Below are positions 1 to 12,472 of a DNA stretch of 64,000 bases, piece after piece. The notes under the pieces are model-generated. The model was not told where the DNA came from. It saw only the letters and a list, made by a program, of their open reading frames with translations, and searched no databases. The stretch is taken from NCBI RefSeq assembly GCF_000005505.3, contig NC_016135.3, forward strand, positions 1,078,001 through 1,142,000. The letters are read 5' to 3'. A program made the position numbers and the translations under genes. This DNA is from Brachypodium distachyon. Lineage: Eukaryota; Streptophyta; Magnoliopsida; Poales; Poaceae. Position 1 is the first letter of the stretch, and each line of letters starts with the position of its first letter.

Positions 1-177
1 TAGTTTGGAGATGTCATTCTCTGATTATAACTCTACAAAGTATAATGAGCCTAGAGACATTGAGTAAAATTTTGTGGCGGTCATGGCATTAACAATCTGT
101 CCTTTAAGTGTTGATTCAAAGGATTTTATAATGTTATGGCAATGTTGCACCCATAAAAGCTCATTCTTTATGATTGA

Positions 178-756
178 TGTAGAGATTTTACGGGCGACGA
201 CCCTAACACCCACTCTTGAGGACCTTTGCACGCTACACTACTTGGGATATCAAACTTGTGAGAACTCAACACTTTATTCAATATTTCAATGTTGGTAGAA
301 CACTCTCTTTAATGGCTACCCTACACACAGCCCTATCATGGTAGCTCACTTCTCTACTTGGTGTGGTGATGCACTACTTGTGATGATTGTGGTACACCTA
401 TGAGGTGGGGAGCACTCCTATTTATACTTGTACAAGACCATGTGGTACATCCCACTACAATTCTCTAGAATACTCTACATATATCCTAATTCTAGAGAAT
501 TCTCACTTATTCTTGAAACTTATCCTAACTAGGTCCTGCCATGGTAAATTGCAACGCTCTTCAAGTAATCTCTCAAGCCTTCTAGAATATTCATATCCTC
601 TCTCATGACACTAGATGGCTCCTTGTAAATATCTTCTCTTCTAATAATCCAAACTATTTTATAATCTTCTCAAATATGCATAACCAATTCCCAACACTCT
701 CCAATTATCCAGAGTGGTCCAGAATATTCTCAAGTATGCATTACTATTTCTCAACA
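178..756 (-). mobile_element. Solo LTR, copia-like
   Basis: A 579-bp block with TG...CA ends (minus strand starts TGTTGAG and ends CTCTACA). It carries a TATA-like motif, TATAAATAGG, on the minus strand near 416-425, which is typical of an LTR promoter. The flanks are ATTGA (173-177) and TTTGA (757-761), a 5-bp target duplication with one mismatch. No primer binding site or internal coding region follows on either side, so I call it a solo LTR. The copia assignment is an inference from its style only. Confidence 0.55.
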
Positions 757-761
757 TTTGA

Positions 762-880
762 TGTGCACGATATTTTATGGAAGCCAAGTGTTAGTGGAAC
801 ATACAGCAGCTGGTCTGCATACGATGCCTTTTTCCTTGGAAGCATCATGTTTACTGCCTTCTCACTTCTTTTGCAACAAT
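762..880 (+). mobile_element. LINE relic, RNase H/zf-RVT linker region
   Basis: The plus-strand frame reads DVHDILWKPSVSGTYSSWS followed by AYDAFFLGS. This resembles the 'W..s.sG.YSs.SAY.alF.Gs' block found after the reverse transcriptase in grass LINE ORF2 proteins. Only about 40 codons are recognisable before the reading ends at a stop near 880. The solo LTR to the left probably inserted into this older LINE copy. There is no functional coding capacity. Confidence 0.5.
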
Positions 881-2166
881 AATCTGTTCAATTGTTTGTG
901 CTCTCTATTTTGATTTCTACATAGGTACAATTTCCATTTTGAATTGAACAACAAAACTAGCTGCATCAGTAATGAAACGTAGTCATATAGTGCACTCGAA
1001 TGAATGGGCATAGCATCGGGAAGAGTAGAAAACAAACTAGTATTGTTGATTGCATTTTAGGGGAAGGTAAACACGTATAGCTGTTGGTGGCGCCTCCCAG
1101 ATTTAGTTGCTTTTCTTTGCTACATTTCATACTTTTACAAATGTTGATTCATTGATGTTTACTAAGTTATTATTTAAGAAAGCTCAAAGCAGCACCTGAG
1201 TTTGTAGGAATATGTCTCTTTTTTTGTCTACTGCAGAACTGAGTCCAGAGAGCAACTTTTGTTGCCTATTTGGTTTTGCTTTTATGACCGAAATGCTTTT
1301 ATCATAAATAATTTTGAATACGGTCAATGATATTTTCATTTAGTGAGGCGGCGTTACAAATCAGAAAAAAAAAATCGGTTATGGCTTACTCTTTTATTAA
1401 CCATGAAAGTTTTTGTGTTTCTCTGTTGTTCTGCTTCTTTTGACAGGTGAAGCAATTGGCAGCCTTGAGAAGGGCTAGAGAAGGAAGAGGGATAGTAGTT
1501 TTTGTTTTTTCTCACAGATTGCATTATTTCTGATTAAAAAAGTAATATAGTTTGGCCTACGAGCTGTTAGAACCCCAATATTTATGATCCCAATGAAGGT
1601 TATTTAGCTGCCATAAATTGTATGTGATTTGTGGAATAACTCGGATGGAGCCATAAAACTATTCAAAGTGCAAGTATTGCATTCTTTCAAGATTCATTTA
1701 CCTTTTTTTTCTGTTTTCGGTTAAAAAGGATTATGGTTTGAAATATGCTTCGTATGATTATTTGCGAGTTGGGAACCGTCAAAGCAAAGGATGGAAACTT
1801 AATTATTGTAACTACTAGGTAGCGCATGTCCAGATTTGACGTGACCTAGTAGAAAGGGTGAATCTGGACTTTTGCCTATTTTGTACCCTAAGAACAAAGA
1901 GTAGAAACATAGAACTTCGATGATAAAATATTGTTGACTTGACACCAAATGATAAGTGAACAACGAAGAAAGCACAAATGCAAAAAGAACAACAGAAACA
2001 TGGGGAAGATCAAAATTCAGCAAATGTATATGCTTCTTTGTTGTGGTGAAATATTATTGACTTCTCCAGATGATAAGTGAACTCAGATGGACGTTCTGCT
2101 CGAAGCAACTAATTTCAAATAACAGAACCCGCACGAGGGAAATGATACACCACAGGCCGTCATTAT
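881..2166. other. Intergenic, no gene supported
   Basis: AT-rich sequence with only short open frames. A stretch at about 1447-1500 follows a good acceptor (TTTTGACAG) and reads VKQLAALRRAREG, so it could be an orphan exon. It is too short to identify, and I do not call it a gene. Confidence 0.3.
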
Positions 2167-3599
2167 CTACATCTTATTGTTCTTCGCCAGCTCTTCCACA
2201 TCGAGCTCTACCGCCAAAACCGGTGAATCCTGGCTCATGGCTATATGGCTGTCGCAGAAACAGTAGGAAGAAACATTTCAGCTCATGTCTAAAGTATGTA
2301 TACAGGATCTGATTCAGCGATGAAATTAACAACTGAAGTGAGGAAGCTCCTACCTGTTGTCCACTGGGCCATGATCAACGGCTGTTCTCAAAGAGTATAT
2401 AACTCTGCCAACTATATCAGTCATAGGAACAGGCCCAAATAAGCGGCTATCCCTAGCTTCCTGCCACCAAAACAATCACAAACTTGTGAGCAGGCCTTTG
2501 CTCAAATCGAATATACTCAATTCACCGAGAGACACTAATACCTTTGCCTTTAGTACTTGGTTCTCAGCCAGGACCCAGCATTGATCCTTGTCAAGTACAA
2601 AGGGCTCGTCCTTCTCGTCAGTAGAGACAATCTCATAGCCTTCCAAGGCAGCCAGTCATCGAACAATTAAATCATCAGATTTCTCTGGATCCTTCAACAA
2701 GACGATGTCCCCAACACTTGTCTGTTGAGACAATTTGATGCATAAAAGATGCCAATACATGAAGATGTCATTAAAGGCTAGAAACTGATCGAATAGATGT
2801 TCTCATGAATTATTTCTATTAGGGTAGGGTTTCAACCAATAGATGGTGTCAAACTTAATACACATGCATAGCAATGCTTACCCTATGAGATCCATGACTT
2901 GATGTAAAAGGAGTTATCAGGTGTCAGACAGTGCAACAAATGTCACATCGCAATATAAATTTGGAAAATAACTGGACTTAGTACAATCAACACATTTTGA
3001 AAACTAGCACTCCCAAACAGAAAACAAGATCAAAACAAAAAAGAGATGGTAAAATGGTCTGCTCACACTGCATCTAAACAAATAACAATGAGGTTGATAA
3101 TCATAATTTAGAAGATGAAAGAACGGAGTATCAAAGAACAGGGTATCATGATACATAACAAGAAAAGTGAAGGTAGCACATGATATCTCAAAATAACAGC
3201 TGACAAATATTACAGGTAAAAGCTTTAATTGTAGTTGCACACAATTATGATATCTTGTCGGTTGTCAGTTAATCGTATGTGAGCAGGATTAGTAGGAAGA
3301 AAAATCAGTTATCACTTATCAGTTCTCCACAGGATCTAGGTATGGAGTTCTACTATTCAATTGGTTATTCAGATAGTTTACAGATTAAGAAAACTTAGGA
3401 CTACGTGTAGAAATGGAGCCAAATATTGTGCATGCATAGTCCAAGGCCAAGTCTAAATCTAACTCTGGCCCTAATCCTTTTTATCTCCAATGAATAAGTA
3501 GTGTAAAGCATCATCCAGATCACCCATTATCCTGATTCAAACTCCATGTGCTGAATAAATTCACCACATGTGTTGCTGCTCAACTATTTGTGAGCCGAG

Positions 3600-4105
3600 G
3601 TTTATTGATGGATTTAGTACCTCAACATGTAAAAAATAGTAATTTTCGGCCTAAACTTCAGAATTACGTTTTAGAGTTGTGCTTGGATTTTAATTCATAT
3701 TGCATTTTCTTCATCTTGGCTGGACCCTTTTTTAAGAGTTCTCTAGGTAGAAAACCCAATTAGTACAGCAGCTATAGGCCATGTAAAACTGCAACATATT
3801 TAAGACAAGAGTATGTTCACACACTCTAGTAAACTGTTTCTCGTTCTGGTCTAAAAAAGAGGTTAACGTGTCTGCAAATAGCAACATAGAAGTTCAGAAA
3901 ATAGTAACTTTCACAGATAATTTTCAGCCTAAATATGAGAAGTATGTTTGAGTTGTGCTCAGATTTTCAATTCACATCAGAGTTTTCTTTATCTTGGCTG
4001 GACCTTTTTCTAAGAGTGCTCTAGGTAGAAAACCCAATTAGTAACGCAGCTAAGGGCCATGTAGAACTGCAACATAGTTAGTTAAGATAAGAGTATTTTT
4101 GCTAA
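3600..4105. repeat. Diverged direct duplication inside an intron
   Basis: The block at about 3600-3815 recurs at about 3890-4105. Shared words include 'CTTGGCTGGACC', 'CTCTAGGTAGAAAACCCAA' and 'GGCCATGTA.AACTGCAACAT'. The copies are about 285 bp apart and clearly diverged. The duplication lies in the large intron between exons 2 and 3 of the S26-type pseudogene. Confidence 0.75.
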
Positions 4106-4279
4106 ATCTAGTAAATTATTTTTTCTAAGATGTCTCTACATAGAAGTGATTATAAAAAGGCACCAAAATGCTAAACGAAGACAAAATGGTTTCTCTCCCG
4201 TACCTAATACTCAACCCGGGAGTATTAGGGAAGGGCATATCTGACTCCTCACATTTTAGCATTAGTAAAAAGTAAAGTT

Positions 4280-4990
4280 TGGCTCAGTTTTCCTTCCCGA
4301 ACAATCTCCTCCCTAAACGCAGAGCGACGCCGCCTCCTCGTCACAGAGGCACAGAGCGCAGCTGCCCTCCGCCCCCTCCCTCCGCACCGGCGCCCTCGAC
4401 TCAGTTCGCGTCGCCGCTCCCCTCTCCCTCCTCCAGCACGCAGCCGCGGTACTCCACCCAGCCTGCGCCGCCGCCGCATTCCTCCCTCCTAACAGCATGC
4501 CGCTGCCGTCCAGCCAGCCTGGGCCGCCGCCTCCTCCCAGCCCGCGCCGCCGACCTCGACGTACTTCTCGCAGCACGCCGCCGCACTCCTCCCTCCTCAC
4601 AGCACTCCGCCGCCGTCCACGGTCCACCCAGCCCGCGCGGCCGCCTCCTCCCAGCTTGAATGAGGTGGTCTGCGGCAGCGGCGGAAAACCCTCGTCTTTT
4701 GACGGGGAACGGGGAGAAGGGGGACGGGGAACTGGCAAAATGCGGCGGTGGTGGCGGCGGAAATCCCTGTCTTCGCATCGACGGGGAACGAGGGAGAAGG
4801 GCCAGGATTTTATGTTTCTTCCACTGTGGTTTACGATTTTGCCCCTGTGTCTGAATACTCCATCCAAGTACTCCACGACTCTAAATTGGAGTATTAGAGA
4901 GTATCTACTAATCTGAGCCGTTTGATCTAAAAAATGGACGGTCCAAATTAGTTTTGGGGTACTGTAGAAGCTCCAAAGTCCTCTATTTGT
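4280..4990. other. GC-rich insertion with internal duplication, unclassified
   Basis: A GC-rich block of Pro/Arg-type low-complexity codons lies within an otherwise AT-rich intron. The part at about 4469-4545 is repeated at about 4577-4655 (both contain 'CCTCCCTCCT.ACAGCA' and 'GCCGCCTCCTCCCAGC'). Open frames on both strands are a by-product of base composition. It could be a captured gene fragment or the 5' part of a retroposon. No terminal repeats were found. Confidence 0.4.
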
Positions 4991-5898
4991 TTGCAGTAGA
5001 CCCGGCAGCAAATGATATAAATAATTTCAATTGACTATTGCATTAGTAGTTGTAGTTGATTCAATGCGCCGACATATAAATACTTATATGGAAGGTACGG
5101 GTGCGGACACATGACTGTGGAGGCGAAACAATTTCAGTATACACTTCTTAAAGTACAGTTTAGATTAGAGAATTTGGCAAGGGCTAAGAGGTGAAAGAAG
5201 TTTTGTTTTGAGAAAAATTACAGGAGTAACCAGCGAAACAGTGATTCGATCTATATTCACTCGAACCATTTCCTGTGATTCAATTATGGAACTAGGCTAC
5301 ACCAATTCATTGGACAGAAATATAAATCTTAAGCATGCTATTGATTGGAAAAAGAAAACAAGCAATTACTTTGGGGTCAAAGCAGCGAGCCTTCTGACGA
5401 GGACGGTTCCTCCGGTAGCGACACAACGGGGGCCATGGCTTCACCACCTTTGGTCCAATGCGCAAACGTGAGCTTGCCTTGGAAGAAGCTTTTCCATATA
5501 GCATCAGTTAACTCGGTGCTATTGATCTGCCCAACATTGTACTTCTGCATCGATATATACACAGGAAGCAACATATGAAACAAAGTGAAGAACCAACCAC
5601 AATCTGGTCTAACAACATGATGTCCATGATTCGGTTAATAGCAAGCAGGGAAAGAAACAATCATATGTGATGTAATTCATTTGACTGAGGTTTCATCTTT
5701 CCTAGGATTTGGTTCTTGGATGAACTTAATCAGCTCCCAATCCATGGGTAGTAAGTATAACATGCGTGGATCAAGAGAGCGAGGTTGGAAGGGGGAGGTA
5801 GGTAGGAGGAAGGGAACGTGACGAACCTTCCATGAGAGGGAGATGGAGTACTCGAACTTGTGGGCGGCGTAGCGGAACCACGTCGACAGAGAAACCAT

Positions 5899-8800
5899 CC
5901 TCTCCTCACTTTGCCCTGTCTCGCTCCTCCTCCTCCCGCAGTACTGATCCCCTCCCTCCTTGGAGGATTCCTCCTGCTCTGCGGCGGCGGCTTCTGCTCC
6001 CGGTCAGAATTCATGGTGCGACTAGGGAGGAGGGAGATGCGCCGGGGACGATGACCGGAGACGAGGAGGCGGAGGCGATGGGAGGATGATGCCGGATGCG
6101 AGGTGGGAGACTGAGAGGGGTAGCTAGGGTTCTTCTTCTTGGACTTGACGACGACGCGTGTGGGTTATGGGATGGGCCTAACTGGCTTACTGGGCCGAAT
6201 TTGTTCAATTCTCACCTCCAAATGAATATGGTCTAAAAAAAATGATCTACGGAGTATATATAAAAAAAAGGGTGCCAGGTCGCCATGGATACTAGATCCG
6301 AATGGATAAGGTATGGGTCGTCGTTTTTGTCCATGAGTGTCTTCTATGAATAGCCGATTAGGTATGGATAGAATTTGAGTGTACGTTCATGCCCCTGTGT
6401 TGACCGATTAGTATTTTTAATGATTTATATGAGAAACAATATTATGAAAGTGCATTATTATTTTGTCGTGTAAATTATGATCTTTCATTGACCCATAATC
6501 AATCTAACTAGATGATACCCCGCGCGTTGCGGCAGAAATTTTGCTTTTAAATCTTTTATATATTTGAAGAAATGTTTAATTAGATAAAGGGGAAGCAAAC
6601 AAATCAGACATCAAAGGATCCAATACATGCATAGAAATTGATATAGATATTTTATATGTTGACTGAATATATTTTTATACCAACTTAAGGCAACATCTAG
6701 CACTAATGTGACATTCCTAGCGTCACCTCTGCAATAAGATCGGCTTGCAGTAACTTCAAAAGAGGCATTTTTTTAATCTTCATGGAATATTCAAATTTGG
6801 GTAGAGCGACGTATTAAGCACCAAAAGAATAAGAATATGGCCATAAGATGGAAGAGGCAAAGCGCACCAGAAATATGATATGTATGGTCTGAACATCCAA
6901 AGACAGCAGCCTGAATAATACTCTACCAATTTAGCTTTTAAAATTGCAATGTAAGCAGTAATAAACTCAAAATAGAACAAAAAGAGATAGTTGTATCAAG
7001 CAAGTTGTACCTTGTCTACAAAAGTCGCATCAGATGCTTATGCCTTCTTTATAATGAAGAAAACAAAGGTTAGAAATCGGAATCAACAAACTATATAATC
7101 AACCGAAGCAACTCTACGATGCTAGACCGCTCCATCCTGACGGATGAACGTGGAGTTGTAGTCCGATGTGAAGTAAGGGTCTGATGACATCTAGCGCATA
7201 CGCATCAGTCTGGAACCACAACACGGCCCATCCAGAATGTTGGCCGGAATGTTGTGGGCGCAATACTTTTAGGCATCTAAAAGTCCAATAACATTGAAAG
7301 AAGAGGAAGGGGATGAATCTCCAAGGGCTCATGAGATTTTACTATTCTTGAAGGGTCTCCATCGGTAACTCCTACGTTCCTTCCAGCTTCGGAATAGGAA
7401 GAGCTCACTTGGGGAAATAGTAGGATTAATAACTCTGAGTTTGTGACGATGGCAGGATAATAGAAGGCTATGAATTTTGCAATACTTGAAGGCTTTTCAT
7501 GTACATGGATGGTGGTGGGACGCGACGGCGGAGAAGATCTTGGCAGCGTTAACGGGGAAGATGAGTCGATGCGTTAACGGGGAAGAATTTTTTTTAGCAA
7601 CGTTTATGGGGAAGATTTTTTTTTTTTAGAATTCGTTAACGGGGAAGATGAGTCGACAATACTTTAACTGGGCTGTTATGCCATCGATGCAGCAATCAAA
7701 ACCGGGCTGTTTTTTCTTTCACTTCTGAATTGGGTCCTGGTGCTAGTTGGGCTAAATGGTTTTAGAAGCCCACGTGCTGGTGCTAGCTGATGGAATGCAG
7801 GGAGTTCGCTAGACGCAGGAGGAATCGAGGGAGTTCGTCCGGCCGCACGGGCAGAGCTTTGAATAAAGGATGACGTGGCTTCACCACAGGCCAGGGAAAT
7901 TAGAAAATTAGAAGATGAAAAAAACGCTGACGTGAACGCTGAGATGGATTTGCTAAGTTTATTGTATTTAGTGGGATTCAATTTTGTAGAGTTCCTTGGT
8001 GTGCATTATGCTCTCATTGATGACCGGAGCTCTCTGGAGCGCTTCCACCATGTGTTGCTTTGCTCCACTGTAGCTCGAGCTCTCCTTAAGCCTAGCCACC
8101 ATGTCAGTGAGCTCTGCCATGTCGAGAGAAGCATCCGCATTTAAGGACTAGACAAGAAAGCACCAAGAATAACCATCATGGGGATCTTCCTTGCTGTTTG
8201 ACGAAAACAAAACAAATAAATGACAAAAACACACAGTATACGGGAACCCTGTATTTTTATTGATCATTGTATTGAATACAAAGTACATGATGCATGCTCC
8301 CGTAGGAGTTTGGCTATTTTGCTTTCTGCGACTATGCTTAAGGAGTATCTGACTAGAAAATTGCATGTAGTCCGCTGATTCTCAGCGCGTTTGCAAGCTG
8401 CCGGTTAATTACATCTGTAGGGTTAACCGGTGGCGATTCTAGGATGAAAATAGAGGATAGGCTTAAACAACAAAATCCATAAGCTAAATTTAGCAGGAAA
8501 AATGTTATCCATAACTAGGGTACAGGAAAATAGCAAAATTCTTTAAAAAAAATCAAGTTTACAAAATTAAGAAGAAATCACGCATAGAGATTGTCCAGAG
8601 ATACTAGTAATAAAACCATTTTCGTCTTCTAAAACCGAAAATAATTTTTTGTGCAACAAAGTATTTAGCAGTTTCTTCCATAATTAATTCATGCATAATT
8701 CGACTGACAAATAGTCATAGTTTTAGCATTAGAAATACATAATCAATGCAAAGCTCACAATATAATCTGCCATTGCCAAGCAAAATCACCCACAGTATGT

Positions 8801-9500
8801 GGGTTTTATTCTACGCTGCAAGGATAAAGCTGCTCAAATGGGCCATATCATGTACCGCAAGGCCTAGCTAGGCTGCTGTGGTTGACCCAGCAAAACCTTT
8901 GGGTTTTCTCCTGCCCTTGATTGAAATCGCTAATACAAAATCATGGATCAAGATGCCACACCCGCACATGCACAATAGATGATTGTTCAAAGCAGAGGGT
9001 AGGCTAGAGCCTATCGAAGCCTAGCCAGTAGAATCGTCAGTGGGGTCAAGCCTGCAGAATACCTCCGATTAAGCTGCGTTGATGGCCGTCGTATAATTTT
9101 GGATTGCTCGAGATACATAAGATTTTATAAATATGGTGCGGGTGGCCGGCCTTGTTTTGCCTATACCCGGTCACGTGCATATATCGGCATGTTCGTATTT
9201 CCAATAGGATATGTTGTCGAGGGGATGACTTTCGCCTCGTCGGTGCCCAGTCGTGTATCCACCTCGACTTCATCGAGTTCGTACATATGTATGTTGTTTT
9301 TGCCTCGTCGGTACCCAGCAACGGAGTGTCCGATCCTATGGATTAGACATGTCGATATACTGTGAGCTGGCATATTGGCAATGGTCATAATTTTGTCTAG
9401 CCTTGTCGGCACTAGACATGATAATATTTTGTGGCCTTTGTCTCCTCAACAACCATGGTGTCGATGTATAAAAACCATATTGCGTTGGACGATGCTTGCC
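5899..9500. other. Intergenic, repeat-derived, no gene supported
   Basis: No coding frame of note. At 7543-7655 the motif CGTTAACGGGGAAGA occurs three times, plus one variant. At about 6510-6535 there is 'GATACCCCGCGCGTTGCGGC', a motif often seen at ends of small grass DNA elements. At 9220-9320 'GCCTCGTCGGT.CCCAG' is repeated. The stretch reads as old transposon debris. Confidence 0.35.
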
Positions 9501-9554
9501 AATGATTTAATTAATCTACCACCTCGTGAGGGGCAAAATTAATTTGGTAATCAT

Positions 9555-11066
9555 ATCATTTTTTTCTTTCGAAAATGGAAGCTATTATTGATCTCAATGT
9601 CATATCAATCGATACAAACTCAGAGTATCACACCCCCGGCCTCTGCGCCGAAACGCACACAGCCAAAAAGTACCAACAACCTTATTACAATGAAAGAAAT
9701 ATTACGAGCAGACCCAAGGCGGAGACTAGACTGCCACCCATGGTGGATAAAAATGTCCCTGACAACTTGCTCCAGCTGGTTGCACGCCATCAAAGCCAGT
9801 TGACGGTCCGCCGGCTTGAGGAGTATAGACCAAGTACGGAGCCAGTGCGTGCAAGAATACAAAACCTGCAATGGAGAAGTTAAATTCTTTCTATTAAAAA
9901 CACTATCATTTCTATATTGCCATATTGCCCAACATAAAGCTGCAGCCAAACATGTGAGTGGCATCACGGGAAGAATAAAGATCAGAAGCTATTTGGACAA
10001 TTGACCACACAGATCGAGAGACATGACACCGGAAAAAAATGTGTGTAATGGTCTCATCCTCAGTGCAAAAACAACATTTTTGACTACCCTTCCAGTTCCG
10101 CTTTAACATGTTGTCTTTAGTAAGAGTGACCCCCCGCCGCAAAAATCAAAGGAAAATTTTAATTTTTAGAGGAACCTTTAATCTCCATAACCGTTTGTTA
10201 GATATCGGTGTATCAGCATGGACCAATGCCTGGTAAATTGATTTGACCGAAAATAAACCGCTGTGGTGAAGATTCCATCGGAACTCATCACGGCCAGGAG
10301 ATAGGTTCACGGTAGTAAGGCGAGTCAGGAGGTCGGTCCAATCCACCAATTTAGGTCCGACAAGGTTACGTCTGAAGGACACATTTGGTGGGAAGGAAAC
10401 GAGAACCTATGCCAAAGTATCGTGTTTGTTACGAACAATGAGAAATAAGGAAGGGTATTGGTCTCGAAGGGGATGACCACCGAGCCAAGAATCTTCTCAA
10501 AATCTCACTTGAGAGCCATCCTTGATGGAGAATGATCCAAAACGGAAAAAATACCGCTTGGCTCTCATCATACCTCCCCAAAAGTGAGAATTCCTTGGTT
10601 TCCACGTCACCTGAGACAACGCATGTGAACCGATGTATTTATTCCGTATCAGGTCCTGCCATATACCGTCCTCCGATAAAAGTTTGAACAACCATTTGCT
10701 AAGGAGAGCAGTATTTTTAGCATCAAGATTCTGAATACCTAGACCCACTTGGTCTTTTGGCCTGCACAAAATGCTCCATTTTGCGATTCTATATTTCTTT
10801 TGTTGACTATCATTCTGCCAGAAAAATCTGGACCGAAAATAATCAAGCCTCTTAAGAACTCCACGTGGAATCTCAAAGAATGACATCATAAAAATAACCA
10901 TACTACTAAGTACGGAATTGATAAGAACAAGTCTTCCTCCCATGTTTAAGTGTTTTTCTTTCCAACTCGCAAGTCTCTTCTCGAGCCACTCCTCTGCACC
11001 CTTTCATTCAGAATTTTTCAGCTTCCGGTAGTGAATCGGGACGCCAAGGTATCGAATGGGTTTATA
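9555..11066 (-). mobile_element. LINE non-LTR retrotransposon, 5'-truncated and broken
   Basis: The minus-strand fragments, in order, are the end of a reverse transcriptase (10497-10943: MGGRLVLINSVLSSMVIFM..., KWSILCRPKDQVGLGIQNL), a linker (10146-10382: W.LHHSGLFSVKSIYQAL) and a zf-RVT domain (9912-10142: CCFCTEDETITHIFFRCHVS, with the CxxC...H...C pattern). The C-terminal tail follows at 9620-9967 (AAALCWAIWQYRNDSVF). Stops and frame changes separate the parts, so it is dead. The 3' end carries the usual LINE leader-like words (GCAGAGGCCGGGGG) and a short A-rich tail at 9560-9570. The endonuclease and most of the RT are missing. Confidence 0.85.
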
Positions 11067-11620
11067 AATTGATTTGATATTGGTTTATAAATTGATCTCG
11101 CCTCCTTGCAAGGGGCAAGATTGGTGTAATCTTTGCTTGTCGCGTACGGCTTGGCCGCAATGCTCGTCGTCTTTCATGAATCAATCTCACCTTCCCGTGA
11201 GGGCAAGATTAATTTGGGTGATGCTGTACACGGCTTGGACGGATATGCTTGTTGCTTTTTGATGAATTAATGATGCCTCCTCATGAGAGTCAAGATTAAT
11301 ATTTTTTATATTGACTTCTTCGTATTAGGCTTGGCCGCATACGTTCGTCATTGTTTGTGCAAAGCCGCAGTCAACTATCCTTATAGGAGTAGAAGTCCTG
11401 GGCTGTTTGTATCATTTGTGGCCAGTTCCATGACATCGGGAGATCATATTTTTTACCTCACTTCGATGGAGGAAACTGCGCATATTTTGATAACACAATC
11501 TCGAGTGTCAACCCAATTGTCGGATTGATTTGTGATGATGATCGATCATGCTTGCACCAGGGATTAGTTTCTCCATAAGAAGCAAGATTAACATGTTAAT
11601 ATCTTCGGGCACCAATTGTC
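11067..11620. repeat. Degenerate repeats of about 80-100 bp
   Basis: The motif 'CCTC..TGAGGGGCAAGATTAAT' followed by 'GGCTTGGCCGCA' recurs at about 11095, 11185, 11275 and, weaker, 11570. A further copy sits at about 9515-9545, on the other side of the LINE. The LINE therefore appears to have landed within this repeat family. Function unknown. Confidence 0.5.
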
Positions 11621-11919
11621 TCTCTCGCTTGATATTATTTATGGAGATGTATCGGTAGATTGATTTTTGTTGGGCTTTGTCCCTCGGCTGCACGGACGTG
11701 CGCCGGAGCTTCGTGTGCGTCTTCATTTTCTTCCTCTCTCCGACCTCCCCCAAAAGCCTCCGCGGCCGTGGCCTTTTATAGGCGCTGGAGAGGTACGCCC
11801 CGCGCCGTTCGGCCGATCGATCTGGTTGTTGGATCAGTTAGGATGGTCTCTCGGCAGAAAACGTCTATGTTCAAACCAATCCTGATTCAGCGCTGACGAT
11901 CGGCGGGAGGAAAACCCAA

Positions 11920-12472
11920 AAGTTATATAAAAATTCTGGTACAAAAGTTATAATATACTAGCAAAAGAACCCGGACATGCGTTGCTACGGACGTGGGTTT
12001 GTATATCTATTAGTAAGACGGAGTAGGAGAAATCGTGAAAAAAACTGAAGGAAAATAAAATAAGAGGCAGTGACATATTGGTTGTAATTTTAACGAAGTT
12101 GACCGACCGGCGCCCACCATCATCACCGATTCCAATTTAATAGATAGCAATAGATAGGCTGGGCCTTTGAAATTTACGTACGTGTAAGCAAAACAAATGC
12201 ATAGCTTCTGCCATCGATTATGCAAAGGCTGCATGCGGCCATGAACTTTGCTAGTCTTCTTGTACACGTTCATCGCTCAATCTTCGTGGAGCTCATTCTG
12301 CTTGAGAATTGTATTTAAATTAGAATCCGTTTGCTTCTGTAATCTGCGTGATGAACTCTACAAAAGGAGTCCCATATTAAATATACACTGCCTTTTTAGC
12401 TATTTAGTATCAGTGGGACCCACACGTCATAGGTAACACATCGCTAAGTTATATAAAAATTCTGGTACAAAA
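11920..12472. repeat. 27-bp direct repeats flanking a ~500-bp insert
   Basis: An identical 27-bp sequence (starts AAGTTATATAAAAATTC, ends GGTACAAAA) occurs at 11920-11946 and 12446-12472. The ~500 bp between begins soon with 'ATACTAGCAAAAGAACCCGG', a terminus style known from small grass transposons. Either an unusually long target duplication or a filler-DNA repair event would explain it. Confidence 0.6.

Larger units (their letters stand above)
2167..5898 (-). pseudogene. Peptidase S26-type protein (mitochondrial inner membrane protease-like), decayed
   Basis: Five exons are recognisable on the minus strand: 5827-5898 (starts MVSLSTWFRYAAHKFEYS), 5370-5544 (YNVGQINSTELTDAIWKSFF...), 2542-2721 (VGDIVLLKDPEKSDD..., DEKDEPFVLDKDQCWVLAEN), 2354-2460 (RLFGPVPMTDIVGRVIYSLR) and 2167-2248 (SQDSPVLAVELDVEE..., stop TAG). 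Together they match, from memory, the plant S24/S26 family protein of about 150-200 residues annotated as inner-membrane-protease-like. Exon lengths and phases fit except for three lesions. Exon 2 needs a 1-nt shift after AMAPVVS to reach GGTVLVRRLAAL. Its donor lacks the G expected in AAG|GTAAT. Codon 22 of exon 3 is TGA (2656-2658), where family members read a second Arg before LAALEG. Introns are retained, so this is not a processed copy. Assembly errors could mimic one lesion but hardly all three. Confidence 0.8.

Noticed and set aside
4313..5011. A 232-codon minus-strand frame
   Set aside because: It runs through a GC-rich insert whose strands are both open. No domain or plausible composition.
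7114..7332. A 72-codon minus-strand frame as a small gene
   Set aside because: No family similarity, and its surroundings look like transposon debris.
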